From NCBI GenBank assembly GCA_038040445.1, contig JBBPIG010000011.1:62001-126000 (forward strand): a DNA stretch of 64,000 nucleotides. Reading direction: 5' to 3'. The stretch's first letter is position 1. The number at the start of each line of letters is the position of its first letter. Under the pieces are notes generated by a model that worked only from the letters and a program-made list of their open reading frames with translations, did not search any database and was not told where the DNA came from. A program made the translations under genes and the position numbers. The DNA is from Acidobacteriota bacterium. Lineage in GTDB: Bacteria; Acidobacteriota; Blastocatellia; UBA7656. Positions 44,089 to 52,359 of this stretch are shown here, one piece after another.

Positions 44089-44481
44089 TTATGGGAGTAC
44101 CAACAGGGTAACTAGGCTCGGATCATCCTTACCGTGCCTTACTATCCAAGCCGTCCGCACATTCTTCGTGCTGCCATTTACTCCCAATATCGGCATATCG
44201 ACCCGATACGCCTTCCCCCAGTTTTTCCTCTCAGCCTCAAAAACGGCTTCGTGATATGGTAGCTCATCCAATATGCGTTGCTTCAGGATTTCCCAATTTG
44301 ACTGATCAAATCCAAGCGCAGCCTTGAATACTCTTGCCTTATCCTTGCCACTAGAGCCATCAGGTCGCGCGGCCTCATGATTTGGGTTCAGTGCATAGCC
44401 TTCGAGCTTCTCGCGAGCGATCTCGGCATTCTGGTAATTCGGTAATGCGTGGGGATGTATGTTCCGGCCATCATCTGCCAT
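44089..44481 (-). CDS. DUF6883-like protein, partner of the DUF4926-TPR protein
   Basis: The protein of about 130 residues reads HALPNYQNAEIAREKLEGYA, LNPNHEAARPDGSSGKDKAR, FKAALGFDQSNWEILKQRI, YRVDMPILGVNGSTKNVRT and AWIVRHGKDDPSLVTLLVLP. This is the DUF6883 pattern (a small alpha/beta domain found alone or at the C-terminus of large toxin-like or phage proteins). The ATG at 44481 with GGAG upstream is preferred over an earlier in-frame ATG. It is 12 bases upstream of the DUF4926-TPR gene. A toxin/immunity or toxin/antitoxin-like relationship is possible but unproven. Confidence 0.75.
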   Translation of the reverse strand: MADDGRNIHPHALPNYQNAEIAREKLEGYALNPNHEAARPDGSSGKDKARVFKAALGFDQSNWEILKQRILDELPYHEAVFEAERKNWGKAYRVDMPILGVNGSTKNVRTAWIVRHGKDDPSLVTLLVLP

Positions 44482-44771
44482 CGACGCTCCGCTTAAACCA
44501 GCCAACTTACGCCGTCGTGCAACCTTCCGGTCGTAGCTCGCTCCTTATCCCCAGGAGTCTCTAAGATAAATGGTACACGACGGAACTTCAAGGTACGTGA
44601 AGGTGAAAGGCGTCTTCAAAAACTCCCGTGACCCGGCTGGCCCTGTTCACCGGCTCACCCAGCAGACTCCGGTCGTCTGAACGCGAAAGTTATTGCTCAC
44701 GCTCTTGTGGACGCGCGTGCGAATGCCGATACTACGTTAGCGACGAGACAGGCTTCGACCCAATACGCTCA

Positions 44772-46127
44772 ATGATCAAGCAAACCAATTCGGCATTGTT
44801 GATAGCCACCCTTTTTGCCGGGTCACTCGCTGCGCAGACCGCGCCGCGCCTGGGACCCGGGCGAAAATACACAAGCATCGAACGAATGAAGATCGAGCGA
44901 CTCAGAGCCGTTCACGCCGACCGCACGCGTTTCGCCGCCGAACGCAAACCAGTCTCGCTGGAAACCGGCTACAACGACTATCGCGCCGTCCTGCACGCTC
45001 ACGCCGAGGACTCGACGCACACCGGCGGGACGCGGCCGGAGTTGCTTGCCGCGGCCAGGCGAGCCGGCGTTCACATCGTGATGCTCACCGATCACGTCCG
45101 GCCCGAACGCGACGTTATCAACGACAGTTGGCGGGGTCTTCACGAAGGAGTGCTGTTCATTCCCGGCTCCGAAGACCGTGGTTTCTTGTCGTTCCCGATC
45201 AAGTCGATCAAGGGATTGGAACCCGGTTCACGCGAACAGTATGTCGAACTGGTTCGCAAGGGCGGCGGAAACATCTTTCTGTCTCACGTCGAAGAGCGCG
45301 CCGACTGGCCAACCGATCAACTCGATGGGCTCGAGATCTACAATCATCACACCGATGTGAAGGGCGAGGGCGCATTCAACCTCTGGCTGCAAGGCTCGCT
45401 CACCGATGCGGTGCGGCTGCCGGAGCTTGTCGCCGCGCTCAATGAATACCCGGAAGAAGTCTTCGGCGCGCAGCAGGATTACCTGGCAGACATCATCGCC
45501 AAGTGGGACCGCGATGCGCAGCAGCATAAGCTCACCGGAGTCGCGGCAAACGATTGTCATCACAACCAGGTGTTCACCGTTACCGCGATCGATGAGAACA
45601 CAGTCGAAGTCGGCTACATCACAAGCAAACCGACGACGACTCGCGTGACTGTCGACAAGCTTCCCGGCGTAGCCGCGCTGGTGAAAGGAAGAAAGCCGGG
45701 CGAGTTGATTGCGCGACTAGACTTCGATCCTTACGAGCGCAGCTTGAGCTACGTATCAACTCATATTCTGGCGCGCGAGCTTACGGAACCCGCCGTGCGC
45801 GAGGCGCTCAGGCGCGGTCACGCTTACGTCGCGCACGATTGGCTCTGCGACTCGACCGGCTTCGCGTTCATTGCTCGAACCGGCAAGCAACCCAACTTGA
45901 TAATGGGCGATGAGGTTAAGCTCGGCAGTGAGCTCAAGCTGACCGCGGCAACTCCCGTTGAGTGCACAATGAAGCTGATCCGCAACGGCGAGGTGATTCA
46001 GTCCGCGAAGACAAGCCGCGTCGATTTCGATGTGAAGACGTCCGGCGTGTATCGCATCGAAGCCTGGCTCGAGGTGGACGGCGAGCAGCGCCCGTGGATC
46101 TACTCGAACCCAATCTACATCCGCTGA
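44772..46127 (+). CDS. Secreted PHP-domain metallohydrolase (CehA/McbA-like)
   Basis: The 451-residue protein has a signal peptide (NSALLIATLFAGSLAAQ) and a PHP-type metal site: LHAHAEDSTHTGG, VHIVMLTDHVRPERD, GSEDRGFL, FLSHVEERAD, GLEIYNHHTD and ANDCHHNQ. A C-terminal beta domain of about 130 residues follows (ELKLTAATPVECTMKLIRNG). Family knowledge: CehA/McbA-family enzymes are PHP phosphodiesterases/carbamate hydrolases of broad substrate range. The true substrate is unknown. The ATG at 44772 sets the signal peptide; there is no strong ribosome-binding site. Confidence 0.85.
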   Translation: MIKQTNSALLIATLFAGSLAAQTAPRLGPGRKYTSIERMKIERLRAVHADRTRFAAERKPVSLETGYNDYRAVLHAHAEDSTHTGGTRPELLAAARRAGVHIVMLTDHVRPERDVINDSWRGLHEGVLFIPGSEDRGFLSFPIKSIKGLEPGSREQYVELVRKGGGNIFLSHVEERADWPTDQLDGLEIYNHHTDVKGEGAFNLWLQGSLTDAVRLPELVAALNEYPEEVFGAQQDYLADIIAKWDRDAQQHKLTGVAANDCHHNQVFTVTAIDENTVEVGYITSKPTTTRVTVDKLPGVAALVKGRKPGELIARLDFDPYERSLSYVSTHILARELTEPAVREALRRGHAYVAHDWLCDSTGFAFIARTGKQPNLIMGDEVKLGSELKLTAATPVECTMKLIRNGEVIQSAKTSRVDFDVKTSGVYRIEAWLEVDGEQRPWIYSNPIYIR

Positions 46128-46140
46128 TACTCGAGACTAT

Positions 46141-46228
46141 CAGAAGAGCATGGAGTTCAGGCTTTAGCCTGCTCTTGCTCGGTCAATCAGAACGAACGCA
46201 GGCTAAAGCTGAACTCCATGCTCTTCTG
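46141..46228. repeat. Long inverted repeat (CAGAAGAGCATGGAGTTCAG arms) at the end of nfo
   Basis: Arm 46141-46171 and its inverse 46199-46228 match over 30 positions with one bulged base. The inner part (AGTTCAGGCTTTAGCCTG) resembles the CAGAGTTCAAGCTTTAGC family at 25085 and 58428. The last codons and the TAG stop of nfo lie in the right arm. Confidence 0.9.
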
Positions 46229-47117
46229 CAATTTCGCGAAGGCGAGCGAGATTCCACTCGTAACCTCTCTCCTTGTCGACGGGAGTCTCCAGGATAAAAG
46301 GGATTCCCCGAAGGTTAGCGTTATGCGTCACACGCCGGAACGCATCCGCGCCGATGTGACCGAGCCCGATATGCTGGTGTCGATCGACGCGCGAGCCAAG
46401 CGGAGCCTTTGAGTCATTGCAATGGATGACCTTGATCCGGTCGACTCCAAACGACCGGTCGATTGCCGCGATTGTCGTCTTCAATCCAACACCCGTCGAG
46501 ATGTCGTACCCCGATGCGAATGTGTGCGCGGTATCGAGACATACATCCACCGGCAGATCACCAAGCGCCTCGAGCAAGCTCGCCATTTGATTGAAGTCGC
46601 TGCCGATAGACGTGCCTTGCCCGGCTGTGTTCTCGATCAATATTGTAAGAGCGTTCTTGCGCCCAGCGCCGGCGGCTTTCGGCGCAGCGCCTTTCAACTT
46701 GAGACCCCGCGCCGCCTCGCGGATTGATTCGACGGCGGTTGCGATTCCGATATCGACTGGCGCTACTCCGGGATTGCCCGGATGAACGACCAGGTAATCA
46801 GCCCCGAGCGCCAGCCCACGTTCGAGCTCTTCTCGGAATGCGGCGCGAGACCTTGCCAGCAGCATTGGGTCGGTCGCAGCAAGGTTGATCAGGTAGACCG
46901 AATGAATCACCAGCGGCCACAGGCCGGTTTTCGCGCGCGCATCGCGGAACTCGGTGATCTCGGCATGCGTCAGCTCACGAGCCGCCCAACCTCGGGGATT
47001 GCGAGCGAAGATTTGAAGACAGTCGCAGCCTAGCGCGTCGGCCCGGGTGATCGCGTTCAGCAGGCCTCCGGCTATCGAGGTGTGAACGCCCATTCGCGGA
47101 GTGATGTTCTTGCTCAC
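46203..47117 (-). CDS. nfo: Endonuclease IV (AP endonuclease)
   Basis: The protein of about 304 residues has the Nfo TIM-barrel metal ligands: GVHTSIAGGLLNAI, FARNPRGWAARELT, VIHSVYLINLA, YLVVHPGNPG, LIENTAGQGTSIG, DVCLDTAHTFASGYD, VIHCNDSKAPLGSRVDRHQH and GHIG, ending PFILETPVDKERGYEWNLA. It cuts DNA at abasic sites in base excision repair. The GTG at 47117 is chosen because the longer upstream frame enters a dispersed repeat element at about 47154. The final residues (HGVQL) and stop codon are encoded by an inverted repeat arm. Confidence 0.93.
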   Translation of the reverse strand: MSKNITPRMGVHTSIAGGLLNAITRADALGCDCLQIFARNPRGWAARELTHAEITEFRDARAKTGLWPLVIHSVYLINLAATDPMLLARSRAAFREELERGLALGADYLVVHPGNPGVAPVDIGIATAVESIREAARGLKLKGAAPKAAGAGRKNALTILIENTAGQGTSIGSDFNQMASLLEALGDLPVDVCLDTAHTFASGYDISTGVGLKTTIAAIDRSFGVDRIKVIHCNDSKAPLGSRVDRHQHIGLGHIGADAFRRVTHNANLRGIPFILETPVDKERGYEWNLARLREIAEEHGVQL

Positions 47118-47153
47118 AAGGCACAATTTCAACACAAAGCTACCGGGTCGCAA

Positions 47154-47280
47154 AGCGATCAAAAATCGGCGCGAATCCGTCAAACCCGCGTCATCGGTGG
47201 TCTATGAGTTCGTGAGAATCGCATTGCCAACGCCGAATAGACCACGGATGCCGCTGATTCGCCTGATTTGCGCGGATACG
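47154..47280 (+). repeat. Dispersed repeat element of about 130 bp, copy 1
   Basis: This stretch matches the inverse of 63695-63826 along almost its whole length, including GCGAATCCGTCAAA, GGTGGTCTATGAGTT, GAGAATCGCA, ATAGACCACGGATG and ATTTGCGCGGATAC. Its centre is itself an inverted repeat (GGTCTAT...ATAGACC). It fills the region between the divergent nfo and hydantoinase B genes. Confidence 0.85.
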
Positions 47281-47313
47281 TCTTTGAAGTCTCCGTGGTA
47301 AACTGTCGCTCTA

Positions 47314-49107
47314 ATGAAAGCTGACCCGGTCAAGCTCGAAATCTTCAAATCACTCTATTCCTCCGTCGCCGAAGAGATGGGCGTTAGCCTTCGCCGCTCG
47401 GCCTTCTCGCCCAATATCAAAGAGCGCCGAGACTACTCGTGCGCCGTCTTCAACAGCGAAGGCACGCTCATCGCGCAGGGCGATCACATGCCTGTTCACC
47501 TCGGCTCGATGCCTATGTCCGTGAGGGCCGCGCTTGAGACCGTCGATCTCGGCCCCGGCGATATCGTTGTTCTCAACGACCCATACGCAGGGGGAACTCA
47601 TCTACCCGATGTAACAATGGTGGCCGCGGTGTACGGCGAAAGAAGGCAGAAGGCAGAAAGCAGAAGGCAGAAGGCGGAAGGCAGGAGGCAGGCGAGTAGA
47701 AGCGAACGACTGCCTTCTGACGAACCCCTTCTGCCTTCTGACCGGCCCCTGTTTTACGTGGCCAACAGGGCTCACCACGCGGACATCGGAGGCGCGACGC
47801 CGGGCTCGATGGGTCGCGCGGATGAGATTTATCAAGAGGGTTTGCGGATTCCTCCAGTGCGATTGATGATCGGCGGCCTGGTCAACGACGACGTGATGAG
47901 GCTGATCTCCGCTAACGTTCGAATCCCCGAAGAACGCGAAGGCGATCTGACCGCGCAGCTCGGCGCGATTGCAACCGGCCAAAAGCGGCTGCTCGAAATA
48001 GTAGAGCGCTATGGTTTCAAAGAAGCCGATCTTTACGCGACGCACCTGGTCAACTACACCGCCGAGATGATGCGCCGCGTCATTCGTGACTTGCCCGACG
48101 GCGTTTACGAGGCCGAAGACTTTCTCGACGACGATGGCTATTCGAACGATCCTGTGCGCATAGCGGTTCGCATAGAGATTAAAGGCGATCGCGCCACCGT
48201 CGATTTCACTGGCAGCGCCCCGCAAGTGCGCGGCCCCATCAACGCCGTCGAAGCGATCACCGTTTCGGCGGTCTATTACGTCTTTCGCTGCTTGATCCCG
48301 ATGAACGTTCCCGCGAGTTGGGGCATCCTGCAACCGATCAAGGTAATCGCTCCGATGGGAACGGTGGTCAACGCTCGTCCGCCTGCCGCGGTGGCCGGTG
48401 GGAATGTTGAGACTTCTCAGCGAATAGTAGACACGGTGCTGCTCGCGCTGTCGAAAGCCGGCGCGCCCGTACCCGCGGCGAGCCAGGGAACGATGAACAA
48501 TCTCACGATAGGCGGAACGGACCGGCGCACCGGTAAGCCGTTCGCTTATTACGAAACCGTTGCGGGCGGCCTGGGTGCGCGGCCCGGATTAGATGGCATA
48601 GACGGGATTCATACGCATATGACCAACTCGCTTAACACGCCTGCCGAGGCGATGGAATACGCATACCCGATGCGTGTGCTCCGATATTCGATACGCCGCG
48701 GAAGCGGCGGTGGGGGCCAATTTCGGGGAGGCGACGGAATCGTACGCGAGCTGGAATTGCTAACCGATGCGCGGGTGACGATCCTTTCTGATCGGCGAAA
48801 GACCCGGCCTTATGGTTTGAACGGCGGCGAGCCGGGGGCGCCGGGCCGAACTGTGCTGGTCACCAAGAACGGCGAGCTAGTCCTGGCTGGAAAGGATTCC
48901 GTTCACGCCAACGCGGGCGATCGCATTCGCATCGAGACGCCCGGCGGCGGGGGATGGGGGCAAGAAAGTAAAAAGGCAAAAATAAGAAATAGGGTACCCG
49001 GCACCCCAAGTCGATCAAGTCGACATCCTCCATTCATCCAAGACCGTTTCAATTTTGTCTCTCACTCTGTCGCGCGCAAGCTGCCGATCATCGTGCTTGA
49101 ACAGTAG
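47314..49107 (+). CDS. Hydantoinase B/oxoprolinase family protein with in-frame repeat insertion
   Basis: The 597-residue protein follows the HyuB pattern: EIFKSLYSSVAEEMGVSLRR, DYSCAVFNSEGTLIAQGDHM, PVHLGSMPMSV, NDPYAGGTHLPDV, FYVANRAHHADIGGATPGSM, GGNVETSQRIVD, GGLGARPGLDGIDG and the glycine-rich RRGSGGGGQFRGGDGIVRE. Between the strand ending MVAAVYG and the FYVANRAHH motif there are about 37 extra residues (109-145, starting [18 protein letters not shown]) that come from a 7-bp repeat element. The last 45 or so residues after GGGGWGQ run antisense to the neighbouring gene and look like read-through extension. Hydantoinase B normally works with hydantoinase A; no hyuA is adjacent. Confidence 0.88.
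   Translation: MKADPVKLEIFKSLYSSVAEEMGVSLRRSAFSPNIKERRDYSCAVFNSEGTLIAQGDHMPVHLGSMPMSVRAALETVDLGPGDIVVLNDPYAGGTHLPDVTMVAAVYGERRQKAESRRQKAEGRRQASRSERLPSDEPLLPSDRPLFYVANRAHHADIGGATPGSMGRADEIYQEGLRIPPVRLMIGGLVNDDVMRLISANVRIPEEREGDLTAQLGAIATGQKRLLEIVERYGFKEADLYATHLVNYTAEMMRRVIRDLPDGVYEAEDFLDDDGYSNDPVRIAVRIEIKGDRATVDFTGSAPQVRGPINAVEAITVSAVYYVFRCLIPMNVPASWGILQPIKVIAPMGTVVNARPPAAVAGGNVETSQRIVDTVLLALSKAGAPVPAASQGTMNNLTIGGTDRRTGKPFAYYETVAGGLGARPGLDGIDGIHTHMTNSLNTPAEAMEYAYPMRVLRYSIRRGSGGGGQFRGGDGIVRELELLTDARVTILSDRRKTRPYGLNGGEPGAPGRTVLVTKNGELVLAGKDSVHANAGDRIRIETPGGGGWGQESKKAKIRNRVPGTPSRSSRHPPFIQDRFNFVSHSVARKLPIIVLEQ
47637..47743. repeat. AGAAGGC heptamer repeat with inverted half, inside hydantoinase B gene
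   Basis: Copies of AGAAGGC and close variants run from 47637 to about 47692 and are followed by the inverse (CTGCCTTCTGACG, CTTCTGCCTTCTGACC) up to 47743. The same arrangement, larger, is found in non-coding DNA at 50509-50699. The insertion is about 111 bases, a multiple of three, with no stop in this frame. Confidence 0.9.
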
Positions 49108-49722
49108 CTCATCATAGTCGGTGTACGCGTGCCGCACGTGAGCTCGAACTGCGAGGAACACAGCGTCGGGCTCGAACGACTTTGCCGCAGCGGAACGGCC
49201 GACTCGTCCGCTGTGCTTCAAACAAGCGTGCTCTGCGATCTTGATATCCGCCCCGGAAGGGATGCTTGGAAACTGTTCGCGAATCGCCTGAGCAAACTCG
49301 GCTACGTATTTGCGATCGAGACTCTCACGGCGCACCGCTTCTCTCTCGCGACGCCTGGCGCGCTCTTCGGAGTCGGCCTCCGACTCGGCCAGCGCGCGCT
49401 CGATGGCTTCTGGCTCGGCAAGGATTCCTTGACGCTCATAGCGCTTGCGGCTGCGAGACCACTCGACCACGACAGCCCAGAGCTTTGAATACTTTGTCGA
49501 TCTTCGCGTTATTGCCGCGTCACCTCGCGGCAGGAACTCGAGATGATCCAGATCCGCGCACTCCAAACACAGCGCACCTTTCTCACCTTGAAGCCGGATC
49601 AGATTTCCCTTAAGCAGATCCCTTCCGCACTCCCCGCAGGTTGAGGAGGTGCGGCGCAATATGAACACGACCAGATCTTCGCGCTTTTCGACGCCAGGCA
49701 TGCGGGCATTTTGCACCGACAC
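49015..49722 (-). CDS. DUF2293 family protein
   Basis: The protein of about 235 residues has an N-terminal zinc-like site (TCGECGRDL and ALCLECADLDHLEFLPRGD), then AAITRRSTKYSKLWAVVVEW, a charged coiled-coil region (about 105-150), and a C-terminal domain (IREQFPSIPSGADIKIAEHA, GRVGRSAAAK, HVRHAYTDYDELL). This matches DUF2293. The function is unknown; the zinc site and basic helices suggest nucleic-acid binding. The GTG at 49722 or an ATG at 49701 may be the start, neither with a clear ribosome-binding site. Its 3' end overlaps the end of the hydantoinase B frame by 93 bases. Confidence 0.82.
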   Translation of the reverse strand: MSVQNARMPGVEKREDLVVFILRRTSSTCGECGRDLLKGNLIRLQGEKGALCLECADLDHLEFLPRGDAAITRRSTKYSKLWAVVVEWSRSRKRYERQGILAEPEAIERALAESEADSEERARRREREAVRRESLDRKYVAEFAQAIREQFPSIPSGADIKIAEHACLKHSGRVGRSAAAKSFEPDAVFLAVRAHVRHAYTDYDELLFKHDDRQLARDRVRDKIETVLDEWRMST

Positions 49723-49816
49723 GAAGAGGTTTTCAACATAACTGTGGCTTGGCCCAGTCGCGCCAATGTCAGCTTGCTTGTCACCATCTGACGGCCGCTG
49801 ATAAGATTCCCGCGCA

Positions 49817-50509
49817 ATGTCCGAAGAAATCCGAGAGCGGCTCGCGCGAGTTCGTGATCAGATCGCGCGAGCAGCTGAACGCGCCGGCCGAAGCGCCGAA
49901 GACATAACCCTCATCGCCGTCTCCAAGACATTCGATCCAGCGACCGTGCAGCAGGCGGTGCTTGCAGGCGCGAGCGACCTCGGCGAGAACCGCGTGCAAG
50001 AGGGCATCTCGAAAGCTGCGATGATCAAGGGAGACGTCCGGTGGCATCTAATAGGCCATTTGCAGTCGAACAAGGCCCGGCAAGCAGTTGAGACCTTCGA
50101 TGTGATTCATACGATTGATAGCGGCCAGTTGGCCGAGCGGCTCGACCGAATCGCAGGCGAGATGGGGCTAAGGCCCGTGGTGCTTGCGCAGGTCGATCTC
50201 GCACACGAGTCGACTAAGTCGGGCGCTGACGAAGGCGAGTTGCCGGCAATCATCGAAGCTCTGGATTCAGCTAGTCACCTCGAGTTCCGCGGACTGATGA
50301 CATTGCCGCCTTTTTTCGATTCGCCCGAGCAGACGCGACCTTACTTTCGAAGACTGCGCGAGATAATGGAAGGCATGAACCGGGGTCGCCGGCCGGAGCA
50401 AAGGCTGACCGAACTGTCGATGGGAATGAGCCACGACTTTGAGGAAGCGATCGAGGAAGGCGCGACGATGGTTCGAGTCGGCACTGCGATTTTTGGATCA
50501 CGGGAATGA
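49817..50509 (+). CDS. yggS: YggS family pyridoxal phosphate homeostasis protein
   Basis: The 230-residue protein matches the YggS/PLPBP family: the PLP lysine in [83 protein letters not shown] and [10 protein letters not shown]. It binds PLP and buffers its level without known enzymatic activity. It heads a housekeeping cluster (yggS-yggT-yggU-yebC-ruvC), interrupted by a 190-base heptamer repeat after its stop. Confidence 0.95.
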   Translation: MSEEIRERLARVRDQIARAAERAGRSAEDITLIAVSKTFDPATVQQAVLAGASDLGENRVQEGISKAAMIKGDVRWHLIGHLQSNKARQAVETFDVIHTIDSGQLAERLDRIAGEMGLRPVVLAQVDLAHESTKSGADEGELPAIIEALDSASHLEFRGLMTLPPFFDSPEQTRPYFRRLREIMEGMNRGRRPEQRLTELSMGMSHDFEEAIEEGATMVRVGTAIFGSRE

Positions 50510-50699
50510 CAGAAGGCAGAAGACAGAAAGCAGAAGGCAGGAGGGAGTAGGCAGGAGGGAGAATGCAGAAGGCAGAAGGCAGAAAGCAGAATGCAGAGGG
50601 CAGAATGCAGTTGCACGCCGCGGGTCGGCAAACTGTCCTCTGCCTTCTGCCTTCTGCCTTCTGCCTTCTGCCTTCTCCCTCCTGCCTTCTGCCTTCTAA
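50509..50699. repeat. Large AGAAGGC heptamer repeat with inverted half, intergenic
   Basis: The left half carries many variants of CAGAAGG (for example GAAGGCAGAAGACAG, AAGCAGAAGGCAGGAGG). The right half (50636-50699) carries the inverse TGCCTTCTGCCTTC in tandem. A non-repetitive core of about 30 bases separates them. It lies between yggS and yggT, directly before the ribosome-binding site of yggT. Confidence 0.92.
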
Positions 50700-50715
50700 C
50701 TACTGAGGAGTGAGA

Positions 50716-51318
50716 TTGAATCTAATCGTACTTGCGTTATACGGTATATCACTGGTTGTCTTCTGGGGGACGATTGCCGTCGCCTCGCTTTTATTCCTGC
50801 GAGTGCTGCTGACATGGCTGGGAGCGAATCCGTTCGGGCGAATCCCTTATCACCTGACGCGCATAACCGAGCCGCTGGTTCGTCCGGCACGGGCTCAATT
50901 CGGCGGCGGCCGCTACCTGCGCTATGATTTGATCCCGCTCGTGATGGGCGTGCTGATTCTAGTCACAGGCTTGTTCATCTCCGGCACGATCGGACAGCTT
51001 GGCAGCATTCTTGGCGCTATCGGAAGGAACACTCAGTTGGGCGCAATAGCGTCGAGCGGGATGGTGGGCGAGCTGATAAGGCTGGTGGGACTCCTCTATG
51101 TTGTGGCGATTTTCTTAAGGTTATTCCTGCCATTCTTCGGCGTTGGCTATAGGAACAAATCGTTTCATTTCCTGTTCGTAATCACCGAACCGTTACTTAA
51201 GCCGCTTCGCCGAATTTTCGTCGCAGGCATGTTTGATTTTTCACCGATCGTAGCTATGTTCCTTGTGCAGATTCTCACCGGCTTCCTGGCAGAGCTGGTA
51301 GGCCGATCAAGTTGGTGA
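50716..51318 (+). CDS. yggT: YggT family membrane protein
   Basis: The protein of about 200 residues has two YggT halves, each with the phrase of two membrane helices around R-x-P/PF sites: LLFLRVLLTWLGANPFGRIP with YHLTRITEPLVRPAR, and FLRLFLPFFGVGYRNKSFH with LFVITEPLLKPLRRI. Extra helices are LIPLVMGVLILVTGLFIS and MFLVQILTGFLAELV. The start is a TTG at 50716, 5 bases after GAGGAG; an upstream GTG overlaps that site. YggT proteins are linked to membrane or divisome functions. The gene is followed 4 bases later by yggU. Confidence 0.9.
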   Translation: MNLIVLALYGISLVVFWGTIAVASLLFLRVLLTWLGANPFGRIPYHLTRITEPLVRPARAQFGGGRYLRYDLIPLVMGVLILVTGLFISGTIGQLGSILGAIGRNTQLGAIASSGMVGELIRLVGLLYVVAIFLRLFLPFFGVGYRNKSFHFLFVITEPLLKPLRRIFVAGMFDFSPIVAMFLVQILTGFLAELVGRSSW

Positions 51319-51322
51319 GACG

Positions 51323-51610
51323 GTGCTCGAACTCAATGAAAAAGATGGCGCGGTCACTATCAAGTTAAGAGTTCAACCTCGCGCGCCACGAACTGAAATA
51401 GCCGGCGAGTACGCCGGCGGGCTAAAGTTGAAGGTCGCGGCGCCGCCCGTCGACGGCAAGGCGAACGAAGAATGCAGACGCTTCCTTGCAAAGCTGCTGA
51501 AGGTGAGCGCAACATCGGTTGAAATCATCTCGGGAGATTCATCGCGCGACAAGGTGATTCGCATTCGCGACATCAGCGCCCGGCGCGTTAATGAGGCGCT
51601 AGGGAGGTAG
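51323..51610 (+). CDS. yggU: DUF167/YggU family protein
   Basis: This 95-residue protein has the DUF167 core: [48 protein letters not shown] and [20 protein letters not shown]. It starts with a GTG at 51323, 4 bases after the yggT stop, and ends 5 bases before yebC, so the genes are cotranscribed. The biochemical function is unknown in any organism as far as I know. Confidence 0.93.
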   Translation: MLELNEKDGAVTIKLRVQPRAPRTEIAGEYAGGLKLKVAAPPVDGKANEECRRFLAKLLKVSATSVEIISGDSSRDKVIRIRDISARRVNEALGR

Positions 51611-51615
51611 ACTCA

Positions 51616-52359
51616 ATGTCGGGACATTCAAAGTGGAGTTCGATCAAGCATAAGAAGGGAGCGCTTGACGCCAAGCGCGGCAGGGCTTTCTCGAAGCTGA
51701 TAAAGGAATTGACAGTAGCGGCGAGAGGCGGCGGTGATCCTTTTGGCAATCCGCGGCTTCGCAAAGCGATGGACGACGCCAAAGCGCTCAACATGCCCAA
51801 GGACACAATGATGAATGCGGTCAAACGTGGCACCGGCGAGATCGCGGGCGCAGCCATCGAGGACATTACCTATGAGGGCTACGGGCCCGGCGGTGTTGCC
51901 GTCTTTGTCGAGTGCCAGACTGACAATCGCGTTCGCACGGTCGCCGAGGTTCGGCACATCTTCTCGAAGAACGGCGGCAACCTCGGCGAGTCGGGCTCGG
52001 TCGCGTGGATGTTTCAGAAGAAGGGCGCGATCATCATCGAAAAGAACGCGGCCGACGAAGAGAAGATGATGGAACTTGCGCTCGAAGCCGGCGCCGAAGA
52101 TGTTGCGGGCGATGAAGAGGCCTGGGAAGTCATCACCTCGCCTGAGGACTTCAACGCGGTGCTCGATGCTATCAAAGCCGCCGGCCTCGAGCCGATTTCA
52201 TCAGACGTCATGATGCGTCCGGCAAACTCCGTTCAAGTCACCGGCTCCACGGCTCAGCAGGTTCTCCGCTTGATGGAAGCGCTCGAAGACAACGACGATG
52301 TCTCGAACGTTGCAGCCAACTTCGACATACCGGCGGAGGAGATGGAGGCGGCGGGTTGA
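51616..52359 (+). CDS. yebC: YebC/PmpR family protein
   Basis: The 247-residue protein starts [20 protein letters not shown] and continues [60 protein letters not shown] and [11 protein letters not shown], the full YebC pattern. Such proteins have been described as transcriptional regulators and, more recently, as factors relieving ribosome stalling. AGGGAGGTAG precedes the ATG. The gene overlaps or abuts ruvC, the usual neighbour. Confidence 0.96.
   Translation: MSGHSKWSSIKHKKGALDAKRGRAFSKLIKELTVAARGGGDPFGNPRLRKAMDDAKALNMPKDTMMNAVKRGTGEIAGAAIEDITYEGYGPGGVAVFVECQTDNRVRTVAEVRHIFSKNGGNLGESGSVAWMFQKKGAIIIEKNAADEEKMMELALEAGAEDVAGDEEAWEVITSPEDFNAVLDAIKAAGLEPISSDVMMRPANSVQVTGSTAQQVLRLMEALEDNDDVSNVAANFDIPAEEMEAAG

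Noticed and set aside
50509-50699. CRISPR or coding repeat
   Set aside because: The units are 7 bp in tandem with no spacers, and no long frame is conserved.
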